This document shows, one piece after another, positions 11,080-23,068 of a DNA stretch of 64,000 bases. The notes under the pieces were generated by a model. It worked only from the letters and a program-made list of their open reading frames with translations. It did no database searches and was not told the origin of the DNA. The translations under genes and the position numbers were made by a program. How positions within the stretch are numbered: the stretch's first letter is position 1; each line of letters opens with the position of its first letter. Where the stretch lies: assembly GCA_022747635.1 (NCBI GenBank), contig JAKTNV010000172.1:255501-319500 (forward strand). Direction: 5' to 3'. The stretch is from Hetaerina americana (Eukaryota; Arthropoda; Insecta; Odonata; Calopterygidae).

Positions 11080-12195
11080 GCTAGGAAAAGCAGATCTTGC
11101 GAAACACAACTTGGTCTCTTCATTCACGATATACTTAGATCGGGAGAAAACAACACCCAAGTCGATGCAGTATTCCTGGATTTCAAAAAAGCCTTCGACA
11201 AAGTCCCACACAATAAATTGTTACACAAACTTAAATACTATGGGATCAATGAGAAAATAATTAATTGGATTAGGGACTTCTTGTCAAACCGCAAACAAAT
11301 AGTAGTCATAGATGGGTTGTGCTCAACGGAGAGAGATGTTACTTCGGGCGTCCCCCAGGGAAGTGTAATAGGGCCTCTTCTGTTCTTAATATACATAAAT
11401 GACTTAAGCACACACGTTAGTAGCAATCTAAGGTTATTTGCTGACGACACGGTGATATACAGGGAAATAAGGAGCCAACTAGATCGCGAGCTACTCTCTA
11501 GAGACTTAGACAATATCTCGGGATGGTGCAATAAATGGGGATTAACACTTAATATAGATAAATGTGCAGTTTTGAAATTTTGGAATAAAGGAAGCGAGGA
11601 ACAGGATATAAACTACAAAATAGAGGGTTCAGTATTGACAACGGCAAATCAAGTTAAATATTTGGGGGTTGTTCTAACACCACGCCTTTCATGGGGAGCA
11701 CATATCAGGACAATATGCGGATCAGCTTTAAAGAAACTTGGCTTCATAAAACGGGTGGTGGGGAAATGTAATGAAAAAGTTAAAGAGAGGTGTTATTTTG
11801 CTCTAGTTAGACCTCATTTGGAATATGCCGCAAGTATTTGGGATCCGTGGGAGAAAATTTGGCAAAAAGAATTAGATAAAGTCCAGAGAAAATCCGCTAG
11901 ATTCGTTAAAAATTGTTATGATAAAAACACAAGTGTGACAGTTCTCTTAGGGGATTTAGGCTGGGAACCACTTGAAGTGCGGAGAGAACAAGCGAGGCTT
12001 AGACTTTTAGAAAGGTTCAGAACAAACGAGTTTAAATATGACACTGAAGGAATTATAATGGCCCCACACTACTTAGGTAGATCAGACCACAAAGATAAAC
12101 TAAGGGAGATAGATTCCAAGACAGATAGGTACAAATACTCATTCTTTCCCCGAACAATCAGTAATCATAATAGCAAGAAACCGAAGTCACTTTAG
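11080..12195 (+). pseudogene. CR1-like ORF2 reverse transcriptase, 5'-truncated
   Basis: The frame is open from the truncation point to the stop, about 371 residues, and starts at the block corresponding to RKSRSCETQLGL of the longer copy. Palm motifs are present: VFLDFKKAFDKVPH (motif A), TSGVPQGSVIGPLLFLIYIND (motif B) and LFADDTVIY (motif C, the FADD catalytic aspartates). The thumb region with YLGVVLTPRLSWG follows. The endonuclease, the N-terminal fingers and any start codon are missing, so it is a dead copy although the remaining frame is intact. Confidence 0.93.
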
Positions 12196-12491
12196 AAATA
12201 TTAAAAACTTTGAATTTACAAGTCGGAACAAAATTAAACACTTTAAAGATGTTAGGTATACTTTCAGGTGCATGTGTATGTTAGTTGGTAGTTTGAGTGT
12301 TTGCATGTGTGTTGAGTTTAAGTGTTCATGCATGAATATATGCCATGTTTTTTTTTATATATGATTTTGTCGTTATTGCATGCGATTTTTTTTTTATTAT
12401 TTTTCTTTTCTAAATTATGGGTGGTGTCCTAGCACCCCCCGCCACACGCCCTTGCGGCTGCTTGCGGGGTATTGAGTAGATGTAGATGTAG
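12196..12491 (+). other. CR1-like 3' UTR and simple-repeat tail
   Basis: Non-coding 3' end, with GTGCATGTGTATG-type runs, two T-rich stretches, then GGTGTCCTAGCACC, CGCCCTTGCGGC and the tail. The last 65-70 bp before the tail are shared with the old insert present in every satellite unit. This is presumably the region recognised by the element's reverse transcriptase. Confidence 0.75.
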
Positions 12492-12506
12492 ATACATTAT
12501 GGCACC

Positions 12507-12551
12507 CTCATTTCTTCTTCTTGGCCTTATGGTTAAGATCAAATTGAGGTC
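12507..12551 (+). ncRNA. U2-like 5' domain, U2b, next to CR1 insertion
   Basis: The CR1-like tail and ATACAT duplication lie about 10 bp to the left. Confidence 0.38.
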
Positions 12552-12924
12552 CGGCCCCCGGTGCACTTGCAAGTCCGCAATGGACCGGTAGCTTGAACAC
12601 CGAGGCCGCACGGCCGCCTTAGGACCCCCGGGGGAACTCTCCGTCAATCCCGTACGTATCCGAGCAGGGCGGATGATTTGAAATACGCGCGGTTTCATTT
12701 TCGGCCGCGACGATGGTCAAGCGACAGTTATTCGAGCTTTACGCCCGATCGGTTTTGTTGACCTCCTCACTCTAGCAGGTATTTGTGAAAGATTATATCA
12801 GCCAAAAAACCATCATCTCAAATCGCTAAACAATTTAAATGTCTTCCCGAATCCCCTCGTACTGGCCCAGACCAGCCATAGAAACCGAGAAGAGGTTGAG
12901 TGCCTTAAGCGGATAACTCGGCCG

Positions 12925-13112
12925 CCACCTGGACTATGCAGGTGGGAATCACGATATCAATGCAAACTTTGATATTTTGAAATGTATCGTTCCGCGGTTT
13001 CTCAGACCGCGGGGAAGCAGAGCGGCCAGGTCCGGAGGGGACCTGGAAGCGCACCATGGGCCGGACTACGCTTTGATCTTAGCCATTAGGCTAAGAAGAA
13101 GAGTCGGGGGAC
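12925..13112 (-). ncRNA. U2-like module U2a, alpha copy
   Basis: All five stems are present. AAAGCGTAG replaces AAAGTGTAG next to the branch-site-like region. Confidence 0.5.
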
Positions 13113-14538
13113 CAAACTGTATGATTTCGCGCACGGCGCTCCTACGCGACGAAGCGCCTTGGCACGTGCCACCTGTGGGTAAAAGGGGAGGGGAAGAGTC
13201 GGGCTCGAATGCCAAGACGTTCCTCCTCTACTGATTGCGGGAGGAGGGGGGCGGAGGACCTAGCACGCGAGGATTCATTCTGGTGGGCGCGACGCTCTGA
13301 ATTTAAAATTTATTTTGTTGAAATTTTTCGTTCCGCAGTCCCTTAGAAAACGGGAAAACCCTCCGTCGCACCCCTCTGTCTTCAGCATTTACATCTTTTA
13401 AACATTTTGTTAGTTCAAAACGAAAAATTTTTAATTAACATTCCACGGTGTTTCAGGCCGTAGAATTTTGTCCACCAGGCCCCGTGGTGCCATGATTTAA
13501 TGCCCTCCCATGCCGCCACGTCCTTCACATAAAAACGGGGCGGCGGGGGCCATTAGAAGAGCATCCTCGCGTGCTAGTTCCTCCGCCCCCTTCCACCTCT
13601 CGATTCTGCGGAGTAGGAAATTCGAGTCGTCGAGGCCCCCTACTCCACCGGGCAGTGTGTGCGAAGGCACTTCGGCGCTTAGGATGCGCAGTCTGGTAAA
13701 AAACATAAAGTTCATCTATATCTACATAATACCCCGTTAGCAGCCGCAAGGGCGTGTGGCGTGGGGTGTTAGGTCACCAACTGTAAAAAGGAAATACACC
13801 ACATGCAAAAGAAACATCACGCAAAAATACACCCACAGCAGCGCACACACTCATGCAAAAATCCCTTCATCCAATACTCATGCAAACGCATATACCGCAA
13901 AACAACTTAAAAACTGCACCACATGATGCAGCACGGAAGGCATCCTACAACACGGAAGCCAGGACAAACAAGCAAGAAATTTAAACATCACTACCACATG
14001 AAAACTTACCACGTAGCACTCCACCCCGAAAGAGTCTGTAAAAGGCAACGAATTCGACCCAACGTTGCTGGTAGCAGGAATTTCCCCCCAAGGAGAGGGA
14101 CGAGGAAATGAAATGGAAACTTAAAAACAGATGAAATAAACACAAATGTGGTCATTCGGAAAGAATGGATTATAACAAAACGCATAAGGTTAGTGGAAGA
14201 GCATGCATAATACATACAACTAATGATTTTTTAGACGCTGAGGGTGGCTAGTGGAATTTTTGCTATCTATAACCCTGCAGTTGCTATCCCGTATCGTCCG
14301 GGGGGAAATGGAGTCCTTAAGTCTTCTAGCTCTGGCATCTATTTCCTGAATTTTATATGCATGATCCAAGCGACCAATTTATATATTAGTACGAATAATT
14401 TGCGAGACCTCGGTGCTGAGCCATGCGGATCAAATTTATTCAATCATTTCAATCTTGCATTGAGACGTCTTTCAGCCAATGATTCCCACCCTAAATCCAT
14501 GAATATTTATATAAAAACTCATACATTATGGCACCCTC

Positions 14539-14578
14539 ATTTCTTCTTCTTGGCCTTATGGTTAAGATCAAATTGAGG
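14539..14578 (+). ncRNA. U2-like 5' domain, U2b (alpha)
   Basis: Alpha form with GGTTAAGATC. GCACTAACAAG replaces GCACTTGCAAG downstream. Confidence 0.38.
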
Positions 14579-14953
14579 TCCGGCCCCCGGTGCACTAACA
14601 AGTCCGCAATGGACCGGTAGCTTGAACACCGAGGCCGCACGGCCGCCTTAGGACCCCCGGGGGAACTCTCCGTCAATCCCGTACGTATCCGAGCAGGGCG
14701 GATGATTTGAAATACGCGCGGTTTCATTTTCGGCCGCGACGATGGTCAAGCGACAGTTATTCGAGCTTTACGCCCGATCGGTTTTGTTGACCTCCTCACT
14801 CTAGCAGGTATTTGTGAAAGATTATATCAGCCAAAAAACCATCATCTCAAATCGCCAAACAATTTAAATGTCTTCCCGAATCCACTCGTACTGGCCCAGA
14901 CCAGCCATAGAAACCGAGAAGAGGTTGAGTGCCTTCAGCAGATAACTCGGCCG

Positions 14954-15131
14954 CCACCTGGACTATGCAGGTGGGAATCACGATATCAATGCAAACTTTG
15001 ATATTTTGAAATGTTTCGTTCCGCGGTTTCTCAGACCACGGGGAAACAGAGCGGCCAGGTCCGGAGGGGACCTGGAAGCGCACCATGGGCCGGACTACAC
15101 TTTGATCTTAGCCATTAGGCTAAGAAGAAGA
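14954..15131 (-). ncRNA. U2-like module U2a, alpha copy
   Basis: All five stems are present. A G-to-A change in the CCGCGG hairpin (plus strand ACCACGG) becomes a U-G pair in the U2-sense RNA, so pairing is kept. Confidence 0.5.
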
Positions 15132-15738
15132 GTCGGGGGACCAAACTGTATGATTTCGCGCACGGCGCTCCTACGCGACGAAGCGCCTTGGCACGTGCCA
15201 CCCGTGGGTAAAATGGGAGGGGAGGAGTCGGGCTCGAATGCCAAGACGTTCCTCCTCTACTGATTGCGGGAGGAGGGGGGCGGAGGACCTAGCACGCGAG
15301 GATTCATTCTGGTGGGCGCGACGCGCTGAATTTAAAATTTATTTTGTTGAAATTTTTCGTTCCGCAGTCCCTTAGAAAACGGGAAAACCCTCCGTCGCAC
15401 CCCTCTGTCTTCAGCATTTACATCTTTTAAACATTTTGTTAGTTCAAAACGAAAAATTTTCAATTAACATTCCACAATGTTTCAGGCCGTAGAATATTGT
15501 CCACCAGGCCCCGTGGTGCCATGATTTAATGCCCTCCCATGCCGCCACGTCCTTCACATAAAAACGGGGCGACGGGGGCCATTAGAAGAGCATCCTCGCG
15601 TGCTAGTTCCTCCGCCCCCTTCCACCTCTCGATTCTGCGGAGTAGGAAATTCGAGTCGTCGATGCCCCCTACTCCACCGGGCAGTGTGTGCGAAGGCACT
15701 TCGGCGCTTAGGATGCGCAGTCCGGTAAAAAACATAAA

Positions 15739-16542
15739 GTTCATCTATATCTACATAATACCCCGTTAGCAGCCGCAAGGGCGTGTGGCGTGGGGTGTTA
15801 GGTCACCAACTGTAAAAAGGAAATACACCACATGCAAAAGAAACAACACGCAAAAATACACCCACAGCAGCGCACACACTCATGCAAAAATCCCTTCATC
15901 CAATACTCATGCAAACGCATATACCGCAAAACAACTAAAAAACTGCACCACATGATGCAGCACGGAAGGCATCCTACAACAGGGAAGCCAGGACAAACAA
16001 GCAAGAAATTTAAACATCACTACCACATAAAAATGTACCACGTAGCACTCCACCCCGAAAGAGTCTGTAAAAGGCAACGAATTCGACCCAACGTTGCTGG
16101 TAGCAGGAATTTCCCCCCGCGGAGAGGGACGAGGATATGAAATGGAAACTTAAAAACAGATGAAATAAACACAAATGTGGTCATTCGGAAAGAATGGATT
16201 ATAACAAAACGCATAAGGTTAGTGGAAGAGCATGCATAATACATACAACTAATGATTTTTTAGACGCTGAGGGTGGCTAGTGGAATTTTTGCTATCTATA
16301 ACCCTGCAGTTGCTATCCCGTATCGTCCGGGGGGAAATGGAGTCCTTAAGTCTTCTAGCTCTGGCATCTATTTCCTGAATTTTATATGCATGATCCAAGC
16401 GACCAATTTATATATTAGTACGAATAATTTGCGAGACCTCGGTGCTGAGCCATGCGGATCAAATTTATTCAATCATTTCAATCTTGCATTGAGACGTCTT
16501 TCAGCCAATGATTCCCACCCTAAATCCATGAATATTTATATA
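15739..16542 (-). mobile_element. Old retroelement insert inside the satellite unit (alpha example)
   Basis: Alpha counterpart of 2049-2851, seen on the minus strand because the unit is reversed. Length is about 804 bp. The flanking repeats are more decayed here (AAAAACATAAAG on the left against AAAAACTCATAC on the right). The CR1-type tail lies on the left, within the segment reading ATCTATATCTACATAATACC. Confidence 0.65.
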
Positions 16543-16567
16543 AAAACTCATACATTATGGCACCCTC

Positions 16568-16606
16568 ATTTCTTCTTCTTGGCCTTATGGTTAAGATCAA
16601 ATTGAG
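16568..16606 (+). ncRNA. U2-like 5' domain, U2b (alpha)
   Basis: Partner of the reference U2a at 16983. The two U2-sense directions converge, about 590 bp apart at their 5' ends. Confidence 0.4.
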
Positions 16607-16982
16607 GTCCGGCCCCCGGTGCACTTGCAAGTCCGCAATGGACCGGTAGCTTGAACACCGAGGCCGCACGGCCGCCTTAGGACCCCCGGGGGAACTCTCC
16701 GTCAATCCCGTACGTATCCGAGCAGGGCGGATGATTTGAAATACGCGCGGTTTCATTTTCGGCCGCGACGATGGTCAAGCGACAGTTATTCGAGCTTTAC
16801 GCCCGATCGGTTTTGTTGACCTCCTCACTCTAGCAGGTATTTGTGAAAGATTATATCAGACAAAAAACCATCATCTCAAATCGCTTAACAATTTAAATGT
16901 CTTCCCGAATCCACTCGTACTGGCCCAGACCAGCCATAGAAACCGAGAAGAGGTTGAGTGCCTTCAGCGGATAACTCGGCCG

Positions 16983-17160
16983 CCACCTGGACTATGCAGG
17001 TGGGAATCACGATATCAATGCAAACTTTGATATTTTGAAATGTATCGTTCCGCGGTTTCTCAGACCGCGGGGAAGCAGAGCGGCCAGGTCCGGAGGGGAC
17101 CTGGAAGCGCACCATGGGCCGGACTACACTTTGATCTTAGCCATTAGGCTAAGAAGAAGA
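16983..17160 (-). ncRNA. U2 snRNA-like module U2a, reference alpha copy
   Basis: On the minus strand this begins with CTTCTTAGCC-TAAT-GGCTAAG and continues GATCAAAGTGTAGTCC. That matches the U2 5' end through stem-loop I and into the branch-site recognition region (U2 has GUAGUA; here GTAGTC). Beyond this the primary sequence no longer follows U2, but four more stems follow: 17084-17104 (CCAGGTCC/GGACCTGG, 8 bp), 17050-17070 (CCGCGGT/ACCGCGG, 7 bp), 17012-17033 (ATATCAA/TTGATAT, 7 bp) and 16983-17003 (CCACCTG/CAGGTGG, 7 bp). With stem-loop I at 17136-17153 this makes five stems in 178 nt, similar to the five stems of U2 in about 190 nt. No good Sm site (AUUUUUG type) is evident. It may be a U2-derived pseudogene, a U2-like RNA, or a chance hairpin-rich satellite. 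Confidence 0.55.
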
Positions 17161-17192
17161 GTCGGGGGATCAAACTGTATGATTTCGCGCAC

Positions 17193-17229
17193 GGCGCTCC
17201 TACGCGACGAAGCGCCTTGGCACGTGCCA
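17193..17229. other. Hairpin and 12-bp palindrome just upstream of U2a
   Basis: GGCGCT/AGCGCC (17193-17216) and the perfect palindrome TGGCACGTGCCA (17218-17229) lie 33-69 bp upstream of the U2-sense 5' end in alpha units. Insect U2 promoters have a proximal element in this range, but the sequence does not resemble the element I know. Beta units lack the palindrome. Confidence 0.3.
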
Positions 17230-18596
17230 CCCGTGGGTAAAAGGGGAGGGGAGGAGTCGGGCTCGAATGCCAAGACGTTCCTCCTCTACTGATTGCGGGA
17301 GGAGGGGGGCGGAGGACCTAGCACGCGAGGATTCATTCTGGTGGGCGCGACGCGCTGAATTTAAAATTTATTTTGTTGAAATTTTTCGTTCCGCAGTCCC
17401 TTAGAAAACGGGAAAACCCTCCGTCGCACCCCTCTGTCTTCAGCATTTACATCTTTTAAACATTTTGTTAGTTCAAAACGAAAAATTTTCAATTAACATT
17501 CCAAGGTGTTTCAGGCCGTAGAATATTGTCCACCAGGCCCCGTGGTGCCATGATTTAATGCCCTCCCATTCCGCCACGTCCTTCACATAAAAACGGGGCG
17601 GCGGGGGCCATTAGAAGAGCATCCTCGCGTGCTAGTTCCTCCGCCCCCTTCCACCTCTCGATTCTGCGGAGTAGGAAATTCGAGTCGTCGAGGCCCCCTA
17701 CTCCACCGGGCAGTGTGTGCGAAGGCACTTCGGCGCTTAGGATGCGCAGTCCTGTAAAAAACATGAAGTTCATCTATATCTACATAATACCCCGTTAGCA
17801 GCCGCAAGGGCGTGTGGCGTGGGGTGTTAGGTCACCAACTGTAAAAAGGAAATACACCACATGCAAAAGAAACAACACGCAAAAATACACCCACAGCAGC
17901 GCACACACTCATGCAAAAATCCCTTCATCCAATACTCATGCAAACGCATATACCGCAAAACAACTAAAAAACTGCACCACATGATGCAGCACGGAAGGCA
18001 TCCTACAACACGGAAGCCAGGACAAACAAGCAAGAAATTTAAACATCACTACCACATGAAAATGTACCACGTAGCACTCCACCCCGAAAGAGTCTGTAAA
18101 AGGCAACGAATTCGACCCAACGTTGCTGGTAGCAGGAATTTCCCCCCGCGGAGAGGGACGAGGAAATGAAATGGAAACTTAAAAACAGATGAAATAAACA
18201 CAAATGTGGTCATTCGGAAAGAATGGATTATAACAAAACGCATAAGGTTAGTGGAAGAGCATGCATAATACATACAACTAATGGTTTTTTAGACGCTGAG
18301 GGTGGCTAGTGGAATTTTTGCTATCTATAACCCTGCAGTTGCTATCCCGTATCGTCCGGGGGGAAATGGAGTCCTTAAGTCTTCTAGCTCTGGCATCTAT
18401 TTCCTGAATTTTATATGCATGATCCAAGCGACCAATTTATATATTAGTACGAATAATTTGCGAGACCTCGGTGCTGAGCCATGCGGATCGAATTTATTCA
18501 ATCATTTCAATCATGCATTGAGACGTCTTTCAGCCAATGATTCCCACCCTAAATCCATGAATATTTATATAAAAACTCATACATTATGGCACCCTC

Positions 18597-18635
18597 ATTT
18601 CTTCTTCTTGGCCTTATGGTTAAGATCAAATTGAG
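18597..18635 (+). ncRNA. U2-like 5' domain, U2b (alpha)
   Basis: Identical head to 16568. Confidence 0.38.
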
Positions 18636-19011
18636 GTCCGGCCCCCGGTGCACTTGCAAGTCCGCAATGGACCGGTAGCTTGAACACCGAGGCCGCACGG
18701 CCGCCTTAGGACCCCCGGGGGAACTCTCCGTCAATCCCGTACGTATCCGAGCAGGGCGGATGATTTGAAATACGCGCGGTTTCATTTTCGGCCGCGACGA
18801 TGGTCAAGCGACAGTTATTCGAGCTTTACGCCCGATCGGTTTTGTTGACCTCCTCACTCTAGCAGGTATTTGTGAAAGATGATATCAGCCAAAAAACCAT
18901 CATCTCAAATCGCCAAACAATTTAAATGTCTTCCCGAATCCACTCGTACTGGCCCAGACCAGCCATAGAAACCGAGAAGAGGTTGAGTGCCTTCAGCGGA
19001 TAACTCGGCCG

Positions 19012-19189
19012 CCACCTGGTTATGCAGGTGGGAATCACGATATCAATGCAAACTTTGATATTTTGAAATGTTTCGTTCCGCGGTTTCTCAGACCGCGGGG
19101 AAGCAGAGCGGCCAGGTCCGGAGGGGACCTGGAAGCGCACCATGGGCCGGACTACACTTTGATCTTAGCCATTAGGCTAAGAAGAAGAG
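19012..19189 (-). ncRNA. U2-like module U2a, alpha copy
   Basis: The distal hairpin loop is shortened to GTTATG while both stem arms are perfect. Confidence 0.5.
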
Positions 19190-20625
19190 TCGGGGGACCA
19201 AACTGTATGATTTCGCGCACGGCGCTCCTACGCGACGAAGCGCCTTGGCAAGTGCCACCCGTGGGTAAAAGGGGAGGGGAGGAGTCGGGCTCGAATGCCA
19301 AGACGTTCCTCCTCTACTGATTGCGGGAGGAGGGGGGCGGAGGACCTAGCACGCGAGGATTCATTCTGGTGGGCGCGACGCGCTGAATTTAAAATTTATT
19401 TTGTTGAAATTTTTCGTTCCCCAGTCCCTTAGAAAACGGGAAAACCCTCCGTCGCACCCCTCTGTCTTCAGCATTTACATCTTTTAAACATTTTGTTAGT
19501 TCAAAACGAAAAATTTTCAATTAACATTCCACGGTGTTTCAGGCCGTAGAATATTGTCCACCAGGCCCCGTGGTGCCATGATTTAATGCCCTCCCATGCC
19601 GCCACGTCCTTCACATAAAAACGGGGCGGCGGGGGCCATTAGAAGAGCATCCTCGCGTGCTAGTTCCTCCGCCCCCTTCCACCTCTCGATTCTGCGGAGT
19701 AGGAAATTCGAGTCGTCGAGGCCCCCTACTCCACCGGGCAGTGTGTGCGAAGGCACTTCGGCGCTTAGGATGCGCAGTCCTGTAAAAAACATGAAGTTCA
19801 TCTATATCTACATAATACCCCGTTAGCAGCCGCAAGGGCGTGTGGCGTGGGGTGTTAGGTCACCAACTGTAAAAAAGAAAATACACCACATGCAAAAGAA
19901 ACAACACGCAAAAATACACCCACAGCAGCGCACACACTCATGAAAAAATCCCTTCATCCAATACTCATGCAAACGCATTTACCGCAAAACAACTAAAAAA
20001 CTGCACCACATGATGCAGCACGGAAGGCATCCTACAACACGGAAGCCAGGACAAACAAGCAAGAAATTTAAACATCACTACCACATGAAAATGTACCACG
20101 TAGCACTCCACCCCGAAAGAGTCTGTAAAAGGCAACGAATTCGACCCAAAGTTGCTGGTAGCAGGAATTTCCCCCCGCGGAGAGGGACGAGGAAATGAAA
20201 TGGAAACTTAAAAACAGATGAAATAAACACGAATGTGGTCATTCGGAAAGAATGGATTATAACAAAACGCATAAGGTTAGTGGAAGAGCATGCATAATAC
20301 ATACAACTAATGATTCTTTAGACGCTGAGGGTGGCTAGTGGAATTTTTGCTATCTATAACCCTGCAGTTGCTATCCCGTATCGTCCGGGGGGAAATGGAG
20401 TCCTTAAGTCTTCTAGCTCTGGCATCTATTTCCTGAATTTTATATGCATGATCCAAGCGACCAATTTATATATTAGTACGAATAATTTGCGAGACCTCGG
20501 TGCTGAGCCATGCGGATCAAATTTATTCAATCATTTCAATCTTGCATTGAGACGTCTTTCAGCCAATGATTATCACCCTAAATCCATGAATATTTATATA
20601 AAAACTCATACATTATGGCACCCTC

Positions 20626-20664
20626 ATTTCTTCTTCTTGGCCTTATGGTTAAGATCAAATTGAG
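20626..20664 (+). ncRNA. U2-like 5' domain, U2b (alpha)
   Basis: Identical head to 16568. Confidence 0.38.
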
Positions 20665-21040
20665 GTCCGGCCCCCGGTGCACTTGCAAGTCCGCAATGGA
20701 CCGGTAGCTTGAACACCGAGGCCGCACGGCCGCCTTAGGACTCCCGGGGGAACTCTCCGTCAATCCCGTACGTATCCGAGCAGGGCGGATGATTTGAAAT
20801 ACGCGCGGTTTCATTTTCGGCCGCGACGATGGTCAAGCGACAGTTATTCGAGCTTTACGCCCGATCGGTTTTGTTGACCTCCTCACTCTAGCAGGTATTT
20901 GTGAAAGATTATATCAGCCAAAAAACCATCATCTCAAATCGCCAAACAATTTAAATGTCTTCCCGAATCCACTCGTACTGGCCCAGACCAGCCATAGAAA
21001 CCGAGAAGAGGTTGAGTGCCTTCAGCGGATAACTCGGCCG

Positions 21041-21218
21041 CCACCTGGTTATGCAGGTGGGAATCACGATATCAATGCAAACTTTGATATTTTGAAATGT
21101 TTCGTTCCGCGGTTTCTCAGACCGCGGGGAAGCAGAGCGGCCAGGTCCGGAGGGGACCTGGAAGCGCACCATGGGCCGGACTACACTTTGATCTTAGCCA
21201 TTAGGCTAAGAAGAAGAG
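21041..21218 (-). ncRNA. U2-like module U2a, alpha copy
   Basis: Shares the shortened distal loop with its neighbour at 19012. All stems are intact. Confidence 0.5.
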
Positions 21219-22654
21219 TCGGGGGACCAAACTGTATGATTTCGCGCACGGCGCTCCTACGCGACGAAGCGCCTTGGCAAGTGCCACCCGTGGGTAAAAG
21301 GGGAGGGGAGGAGTCGGGCTCGAATGCCAAGACGTTCCTCCTCTACTGATTGCGGGAGGAGGGGGGCGGAGGACCTAGCACGCGAGGATTCATTCTGGTG
21401 GGCGCGACGCGCTGAATTTAAAATTTATTTTGTTGAAATTTTTCGTTCCCCAGTCCCTTAGAAAACGGGAAAACCCTCCGTCGCACCCCTCTGTCTTCAG
21501 CATTTACATCTTTTAAACATTTTGTTAGTTCAAAACGAAAAATTTTCAATTAACATTCCACGGTGTTTCAGGCCGTAGAATATTGTCCACCAGGCCCCGT
21601 GGTGCCATGATTTAATGCCCTCCCATGCCGCCACGTCCTTCACATAAAAACGGGGCGGCGGGGGCCATTAGAAGAGCATCCTCGCGTGCTAGTTCCTCCG
21701 CCCCCTTCCACCTCTCGATTCTGCGGAGTAGGAAATTCGAGTCGTCGATGCCCCCTACTCCACCGGGCAGTGTGTGCGAAGGCACTTCGGCGCTTAGGAT
21801 GCGCAGTCCTGTAAAAAAGATAAAGTTCATCTATATCTACATAATACCCCGTTAGCAGCCGCAAGGGCGTGTGGCGTGGGGTGTTAGGTCACCAACTGTA
21901 AAAAAGAAAATACACCACATGCAAAAGAAACAACACGCAAAAATACACCCACAGCAGCGCACACACTCATGAAAAAATCCCTTCATCCAATACTCATGCA
22001 AACGCATATACCGCAAAACAACTAAAAAACTGCACCACATGATGCAGCACGGAAGGCATCCTACAACACGGAAGCCAGGACAAACAAGCAAGAAATTTAA
22101 ACATCACTACCACATGAAAATGTACCACGTAGCACTCCACCCCGAAAGAGTCTGTAAAAGGCAACGAATTCGACCCAAAGTTGCTGGTAGCAGGAATTTC
22201 CCCCCGCGGAGAGGGACGAGGAAATGAAATGGAAACTTAAAAACAGATGAAATAAACACAAATGTGGTCATTCGGAAAGAATGGATTATAACAAAACGCA
22301 TAAGGTTAGTGGAAGAGCATGCATAATACATACAACTAATGATTCTTTAGACGCTGAGGGTGGCTAGTGGAATTTTTGCTATCTATAACCCTGCAGTTGC
22401 TATCCCGTATCGTCCGGGGGGAAATGGAGTCCTTAAGTCTTCTAGCTCTGGCATCTATTTCCTGAATTTTATATGCATGATCCAAGCGACCAATTTATAT
22501 ATTAGTACGAATAATTTGCGAGACCTCGGTGCTGAGCCATGCGGATCAAATTTATTCAATCATTTCAATCTTGCATTGAGACGTCTTTCAGCCAATGATT
22601 ATCACCCTAAATCCATGAATATTTATATAAAAACTCATACATTATGGCACCCTC

Positions 22655-22694
22655 ATTTCTTCTTCTTGGCCTTATGGTTAAGATCAAATTGAGG
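22655..22694 (+). ncRNA. U2-like 5' domain, U2b (alpha)
   Basis: Identical head; two bases are lost from the CCCCCGGGGG palindrome downstream. Confidence 0.38.
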
Positions 22695-23068
22695 TCCGGC
22701 CCCCGGTGCACTTGCAAGTCCGCAATGGACCGGTAGCTTGAACACCGAGGCCGCACGGCCGCCTTAGGACTCCGGGGGAACTCTCCGTCAATCCCGTACG
22801 TATCCGAGCAGGGCGGATGATTTGAAATACGCGCGGTTTCATTTTCGGCCGCGACGATGGTCAAGCGACAGTTATTCGAGCTTTACGCCCGATCGGTTTT
22901 GTTGACCTCCTCACTCTAGCAGGTATTTGTGAAAGATTATATCAGCCAAAAAACCATCATCTCAAATCGCCAAACAATTTAAATGTCTTCCCGAATCCAC
23001 TCGTACTGGCCCAGACCAGCCATAGAAACCGAGAAGAGGTTGAGTGCCTTCAGCGGATAACTCGGCCG

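Larger units (their letters stand above)
11080..12491 (+). mobile_element. 5'-truncated CR1-like non-LTR retrotransposon, copy 2a
   Basis: A 6-bp target-site duplication, ATACAT, flanks the element (11074-11079 and 12492-12497). The element starts inside the RT domain, runs through the ORF2 stop at 12193-12195 and a 3' UTR of about 290 bp, and ends with GAGTAGATGTAGATGTAG. Clean 5' truncation, a short duplication and a simple-repeat tail are the usual marks of target-primed reverse transcription. It landed just upstream of a U2b module. The duplicated partner is 36538-37950. Confidence 0.95.
7320..12497 (+). repeat. Segmental duplication, copy 1
   Basis: The block is repeated at about 32665-37956 with an offset near 25.4 kb. 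It contains two CR1-like insertions whose 5' truncation points and target sites are identical in the two copies, so duplication came after insertion. This copy alone lost about 130 bp near 8158 and one base near 8886. The right boundary is uncertain, because the sequence beyond the second insertion is ordinary alpha satellite. Confidence 0.85.

Noticed and set aside
13860..13960. Hammerhead ribozyme, often found in tandem satellites
   Set aside because: I looked for CTGANGA and GAAA cores in suitable spacing on both strands; ACTGATGC and ACTAATGA strings occur but no full core with three stems.
16983..17160. A functional, canonical U2 snRNA gene
   Set aside because: Homology ends after the branch-site region, which reads GTAGTC rather than GTAGTA. 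I see no convincing Sm site and no recognisable proximal promoter element. I call it U2-like only.
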